A stretch of DNA of 8,107 bases from Spirochaetota bacterium (GTDB lineage Bacteria > Spirochaetota > B62-G9 > DRHN01), in the NCBI GenBank assembly GCA_023136305.1, contig JAGLSF010000081.1:1-8107 (forward strand), read 5' to 3'. Under the pieces are notes generated by a model. That model did not search any database. It had not been told where the DNA came from and worked only from the letters and a program-made list of their open reading frames with translations. Of this stretch, positions 4,716 to 8,107 are shown in pieces (within the stretch, counting starts at the first letter, position 1; each line of letters opens with the position of its first letter). The translations under genes and the position numbers were made by a program.

Positions 4716-5825
4716 TCAGGCAAACTTATCGTAATAGATCTTGTCTTCAGGTATTCCATTTTTTGTCAGAACAGCTACCGCCGCATCAATCATGCCCGGA
4801 CTCCCGCACAGATACGCTTCGGTGTTCTCCCCCGAATCAATGTGCCGGTCAAGCACCTCGGTAATCAGTCCCGTTTCGCCCTTCCAGTTTTCCTCGGGAA
4901 GCGGTTCTGAGAGTGCGGGAATGTATTTGAAATTGGAGAGCTTGTTCTCCAGCTCTTTCATCTCGTCGACGAGAAAGAGATCACGCACTGCCCGTGCACC
5001 AAAGAAGTAAAGGGCCTCACGTGAGTTGTTGTTTTCCAGCATATTGTAGAGAATCGATTTAACGGGCGCGTTCCCGGAGCCTCCAGCTATGAATATGATG
5101 CGCGCATCGGTTTCGCGAAGGTGGAAGTCCCCGTAGGGTCCGTTGATGGTAACCGTGTCACCCTCCTTCAAATGTTCAAACACATAGGTGGTACAGATAC
5201 CATTTGGAATAAGACGGACTTCGAGCTCTACCTCATTATGCCGGGACGGCTGCGAGGCCATCGAGTAGGCCCTGTATACCGACTCCGAGGTGAGCTCGTA
5301 TTCCGGAACCTGAAACTGTATATACTGCCCAGCCTTGAAATTTATCTCTGCGGGTTCCTTCAGACGCAGTATCACCTGTTTGATATCGTAGGTCAGATCG
5401 ACGATGGAGGCGACTTCGCATTCGTACTCCCTGACATTGAAGAGCTCTTCAGGGATCTGTATGGAGATGTCCTTCTTCAGCTTGAGTTGACAGGAAAGAC
5501 GAATATTCTCTGTCTTCTCCTCATCCGATATCCACGGAAGCTCGGTCGGCAGATAATCCCCAATGTCTGAGGTAACCTGTACCTTGCACAGGCCGCATGA
5601 ACCACGTCCTCCGCATGCAGAGGGAATGAAAATCTTCTCTTCCATGAGTGATGAGAGGAGTGGCCTGCCTCCCTCAACAGTAACTTCTTTTTCATCGTTG
5701 ATCCTGATCTGCACATCACCATAGTTGGCGATCGTTGCATCGGCGATTACCATGATGATGGCAAGCACTGTTGTGACAGCGCTGATTGCGCCAATACCGA
5801 TCAATAGCTGTGGTATGGGAGCCAT
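4716..5825 (-). CDS. nqrF: Na+-translocating NADH:quinone oxidoreductase subunit F
   Basis: Entry subunit of Na+-NQR: it oxidises NADH on the cytoplasmic face and passes electrons through FAD and a [2Fe-2S] cluster. Domains in order are one N-terminal membrane helix (about 6-28), a ferredoxin domain with C71-x5-C77-x2-C80 and C112, an FAD domain with R185-A-Y-S188, and an NAD(H) domain with G248-G-S-G-N-A-P254, C340-G-S-P-G-M, and a C-terminal Y-Y-D-K-F. At 369 residues it is somewhat shorter than the roughly 405 of well-studied NqrF, but no key motif is missing. AGAGGAG lies about 11 bases before the ATG. It follows nqrE by 21 bases. Having NqrF rather than an RnfB-type subunit after the nqrE/rnfA-like gene identifies the complex as Nqr, not Rnf. 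Confidence 0.93.
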   Translation of the reverse strand: MAPIPQLLIGIGAISAVTTVLAIIMVIADATIANYGDVQIRINDEKEVTVEGGRPLLSSLMEEKIFIPSACGGRGSCGLCKVQVTSDIGDYLPTELPWISDEEKTENIRLSCQLKLKKDISIQIPEELFNVREYECEVASIVDLTYDIKQVILRLKEPAEINFKAGQYIQFQVPEYELTSESVYRAYSMASQPSRHNEVELEVRLIPNGICTTYVFEHLKEGDTVTINGPYGDFHLRETDARIIFIAGGSGNAPVKSILYNMLENNNSREALYFFGARAVRDLFLVDEMKELENKLSNFKYIPALSEPLPEENWKGETGLITEVLDRHIDSGENTEAYLCGSPGMIDAAVAVLTKNGIPEDKIYYDKFA

Positions 5826-5846
5826 GGTGTACGGGTTCTCCTCTTC

Positions 5847-6440
5847 TCAGGTGATCTTTATCATACCCGAAAAACCCATGAACGCAAGGGCCATGATACC
5901 TGCAATAATGAGCGTTATGCCAGCTCCGGTAAGGCCTTTGGGCACACGCGACCGAGCCATCTTCTGTCGTATCCCTGCCATGGCGATGATCGCTACGGTC
6001 CATCCGATGCCGCTTCCCAGGCCGTAGAACACCGAATTGAAGAAGGTGTAATTACGGATAACCATAAAAAGGCTTACGCCGAGAATCGCACAGTTTACCG
6101 TAATGAGCGGGAGGAAAATACCAAGCGATGCGTAAAGCTTGTCCGATATCCGCTCGATGACCATCTCCACCAGCTGTACGAAGGCCGCTATGATGACGAT
6201 GAATACGATATACCTGAGATAGACAAGATCGAAGGGTACGAGTATATAGTGATAGGCGAGCCAGTTGAGTACGCTTGTAGCAGTCATGACGAAGATGACG
6301 GCCCCGCCAAGCCCTTCCGACGTGCTTACCTCCCGGGAAACGGCGAGGAAGGAGCACATGCCCAGGTAATTCGTCAGGAGGATGTTGTTGGTAAAGATCG
6401 CTGCAAAAAAGATGGCGTAGAATGCAATTCCTTCACTCAT
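5847..6440 (-). CDS. nqrE: Na+-translocating NADH:quinone oxidoreductase subunit E
   Basis: A 197-residue integral membrane protein with about six helices, homologous to RnfA and inversely related to NqrD. The two half-buried Cys motifs that hold the intramembrane iron centre together with NqrD are present: L-G-M-C29-S-F-L-A-V-S and T-V-N-C117-A-I-L-G-V. The G-I-G-W-T-V-A segment near 144-150 is also typical. The ATG at 6440 is supported by AAGGAG and overlaps the nqrD stop (ATGA), indicating translational coupling. In-frame codons upstream to 6548 are antisense/overlap of nqrD and are excluded. Confidence 0.95.
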   Translation of the reverse strand: MSEGIAFYAIFFAAIFTNNILLTNYLGMCSFLAVSREVSTSEGLGGAVIFVMTATSVLNWLAYHYILVPFDLVYLRYIVFIVIIAAFVQLVEMVIERISDKLYASLGIFLPLITVNCAILGVSLFMVIRNYTFFNSVFYGLGSGIGWTVAIIAMAGIRQKMARSRVPKGLTGAGITLIIAGIMALAFMGFSGMIKIT

Positions 6441-7051
6441 GAGCTTTCTCCTTCCTCCTTGTCCCGTATCCCCTTGACGATCCAGATAAAGATGGCGAGC
6501 ATGAAGAACGCACCTGGTGCCATGACCATGATCGACCAGTTTGTCCACCAGTCGCCGAGCAGAGGATAGCCCCAGATGGATCCTGATCCCATTATTTCTC
6601 TCACGATCGCGATGGCAATGAGCACGTAGGAGTAGCCAATGCCTGAAGCGATGCCATCAAGGAATGAAAGGCCGGGGGGATTGGATAGGGCAAAAGCCTC
6701 AGCCCTTCCCATGATGATGCAGTTCGTGATGATGAGCCCCACATAGGGACCGAGCTGCCGCGATACATCCGGCAGGAATGCCTTGAGCACGATGTCGACA
6801 ATGATCACGTATGAGGCGATAATAAGTGTTTCGACCATCATTCGTATGCGCGAGGGCATGTATTGACGGAGGAGCGAAACAGTCATATTGGAGAGAGCAG
6901 TGACAAAAATAAGCCCCACACACATGACTACCGTGTTCTTGAGCACATTCGTCACCGCAAGAGTCGAACAGATGCCGAGCACCTGTGCGAAGACGGGGTT
7001 GTTCGCTCCCAGGTCATCCGCGAAAACTTTTCGTATTTTGAAACCTGCCAT
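6437..7051 (-). CDS. nqrD: Na+-translocating NADH:quinone oxidoreductase subunit D
   Basis: A 204-residue, six-helix membrane subunit, homologous to RnfE. The family signatures are N-N-P-V-F-A-Q-V-L-G-I-C28-S-T-L-A-V-T and V-G-L-I-I-T-N-C111-I-I-M-G-R-A-E-A-F-A; C28 and C111 are the expected ligands of the membrane iron centre shared with NqrE. The ATG at 7051 is chosen over a GTG at 7075 because AAGAGGT precedes it and M-A-G-F-K matches the short N-terminus expected. It starts 45 bases after the nqrC stop and overlaps nqrE by four bases. The charged C-terminal tail (K-E-E-G-E) should face the cytoplasm. Confidence 0.95.
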   Translation of the reverse strand: MAGFKIRKVFADDLGANNPVFAQVLGICSTLAVTNVLKNTVVMCVGLIFVTALSNMTVSLLRQYMPSRIRMMVETLIIASYVIIVDIVLKAFLPDVSRQLGPYVGLIITNCIIMGRAEAFALSNPPGLSFLDGIASGIGYSYVLIAIAIVREIMGSGSIWGYPLLGDWWTNWSIMVMAPGAFFMLAIFIWIVKGIRDKEEGESS

Positions 7052-7096
7052 TGAGGGTACCTCTTGCCAAGTCACTGCTGAATTGTTTACAAAGAA

Positions 7097-7717
7097 CTAC
7101 TGAGATCCAAGAATCTCCATGCGCGCGTATTCCTGTGACGAGTTCATGATGTCCTGTATCGCGCTGGTAGAGTATGATGCACCGGTAATAGCCTCGAACT
7201 GGTTTTCAGTCGTTGCGTCTCCTTCCGGAACCGTGGCGAGGGGAGGCCGCTTTCCCCTGAACTGTTCCTTAAACCATGTCTCACCGATTCTCCCTCCGAG
7301 GCCGGGCGTCTCCACCTGATCGATGACCTCGAGCCCCCTGAAGGACTCAAGATCCCTGTCAAATCCAACGCCCGCGGTGATCTCTCCCCAGAGACCGGCG
7401 CCAATACGAACAACAACGTAGCTTTCAATAACTGTTGAATCGCTTTCACGCACCTCGAAGTACCTCACTTTTCCCGTGTCATCCTTGACTTCGGTGACCC
7501 GATTGTCAAAAGCCTTTTCGATTTCAACCGGATCGTCAGGAAGCTGTACACCTGCGGCGTAGAGTACAGCCCGCTTCAGCCGCAGCCTCTCATTGAGTGC
7601 AATGGTATCCTTGGTGAATGTATAGATGACGGTGGTGATTGAGATGAACACGAGAGTTATAAGCAGCATGAAAACAACGGGGAAAATCCTTTTCTTTACA
7701 ACCGATCCCTTCTTCAT
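7097..7717 (-). CDS. nqrC: Na+-translocating NADH:quinone oxidoreductase subunit C (covalent FMN)
   Basis: A 206-residue subunit with one N-terminal membrane helix (about 10-34) and an extracytoplasmic FMN-binding domain. G106-A-G-L-W-G, E136-T-P-G-L-G and E176-A-I-T-G-A-S181 are the NqrC/RnfG motifs; in the last, FMN is attached through a phosphoester by the ApbE flavin transferase. The usual acceptor is Thr in (S/T)GAT, while this protein has Ser181. It is shorter than the roughly 257 residues of Vibrio NqrC and nearer to RnfG in size. The ATG at 7717 overlaps the nqrB stop (ATGA), and M-K-K-G-S before the membrane helix is a natural start. The apbE gene is not in the window. Confidence 0.93.
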   Translation of the reverse strand: MKKGSVVKKRIFPVVFMLLITLVFISITTVIYTFTKDTIALNERLRLKRAVLYAAGVQLPDDPVEIEKAFDNRVTEVKDDTGKVRYFEVRESDSTVIESYVVVRIGAGLWGEITAGVGFDRDLESFRGLEVIDQVETPGLGGRIGETWFKEQFRGKRPPLATVPEGDATTENQFEAITGASYSTSAIQDIMNSSQEYARMEILGSQ

Positions 7718-8107
7718 TTTGCAGCCCCCTTGCTCTTGGCCTGTTTGACATAGTAGTCGATGATGGGGGCGAACATATTGCCCAGGAGAATGGCAAACAT
7801 CATGCCACCTGACCAGATGGCAAAGGTTCTGATGAGTACCGTCACGGCTCCTATGAATGAACCATAGATCCACCTCCCGGTGTTGGTCTGCGAGGCGGAT
7901 ACCGGGTCGGTGGTCATAAACCAGACACCCATCATGAAACCGCCGCCGATAATTGCGCTGAGCGGGTCGAGAGCGCTGCCGGTATTCAAAGCCCAGAACA
8001 CGGTCTGGAGTACGAGCATACCGAGAAAGGTGGAAAGCACGATGCGCCAGTTTGCGTATTTCCGGTAGGTAATGTATATGCCTCCCAACAGGAGGAGAAG
8101 TGCACTC
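7714..8107 (-). CDS. nqrB: Na+-translocating NADH:quinone oxidoreductase subunit B (C-terminal part; runs off window)
   Basis: This is the last about 130 residues of a multi-helix membrane subunit that carries covalent FMN and riboflavin and forms part of the sodium path. The frame is open to the window edge (8107), so the N-terminal two-thirds, including the FMN attachment site, lies outside. The visible part has four hydrophobic stretches and the strongly conserved F-M-T-T-D-P-V-S-A-S-x-T-N-x-G-R-W-x-Y-G motif, followed by V-L-I-R and G-M-M-F-A-I-L-L-G-N-M-F-A-P-I-I-D. The T-D-P-V-S-A-S form and the G-M-M ending distinguish NqrB from RnfD. The stop codon overlaps the nqrC start. Confidence 0.95.
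   Translation of the reverse strand, partial: SALLLLLGGIYITYRKYANWRIVLSTFLGMLVLQTVFWALNTGSALDPLSAIIGGGFMMGVWFMTTDPVSASQTNTGRWIYGSFIGAVTVLIRTFAIWSGGMMFAILLGNMFAPIIDYYVKQAKSKGAAK

Noticed and set aside
4287..4910. Long plus-strand frames opposite nqrF and the unknown protein gene
   Set aside because: They are antisense shadows of clearly conserved minus-strand genes and have no ribosome sites or family motifs.
1..8107. CRISPR arrays, tRNA or rRNA genes, insertion sequences, phage or attachment sites
   Set aside because: No repeat-spacer periodicity, cloverleaf, transposase or integrase similarity, or terminal inverted repeats were seen; the only mobile-like scar is the pseudogene junction near 3780, which has no transposon hallmarks.

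Overview
The window looks like chromosomal DNA of a strictly or mostly anaerobic bacterium. Its gene content (rubrerythrin, an erythrin-like diiron protein, rubredoxin, ferritin, a PerR-like regulator, and a sodium-pumping Nqr complex) and moderate GC would suit a Desulfobacterota-type (former Deltaproteobacteria) organism. That placement is an inference from gene content, not from a marker gene. Apart from a small cupin gene at the left edge and a gene remnant near the middle, everything is encoded on the minus strand.

Right half (about 8107 down to 3988, minus strand): the 3' end of nqrB, then nqrC, nqrD, nqrE and nqrF, tightly packed with ATGA overlaps or short gaps. This is the back part of a Na+-translocating NADH:quinone oxidoreductase operon in the order B-C-D-E-F; nqrA would lie outside the window. 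A conserved-looking soluble protein that I do not recognise (4200-4670) and a classic rubredoxin (3988-4149) follow in the same direction.

Middle (about 3312-3988): a scarred region. A fragment of an erythrin-type diiron protein (minus strand), missing both ends, abuts a fragment of a nitroreductase-family gene (plus strand, stop codons, missing its C-terminus). The two decayed genes meet at about 3776-3790. Just beyond lie two good minus-strand sigma70-type promoters (TTGACC-17-TATAAT and TTGCAC-16-TATAAT) and a 7-1-7 palindrome resembling a PerR box.

Left half (3311 down to 603, minus strand): a peroxide/oxygen and iron handling cluster. In order of transcription it is a NifU C-terminal-type Fe-S scaffold, an erythrin-like diiron protein, a possible 27-residue Cys-rich peptide with a near-perfect Shine-Dalgarno, ferritin, a PerR-like Fur-family regulator, and rubrerythrin. 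It closes with an intrinsic terminator at 547-574. The ferritin leader carries a 27-bp imperfect direct repeat. The perR leader carries a perfect 14-bp inverted repeat next to an extended -10 promoter. Together these genes would store iron, reduce H2O2 at diiron centres with rubredoxin-type electron delivery, maintain Fe-S clusters, and be controlled by the embedded peroxide sensor.

Far left (1-448, plus strand): 178 bases without a convincing gene, then a single-domain cupin protein.
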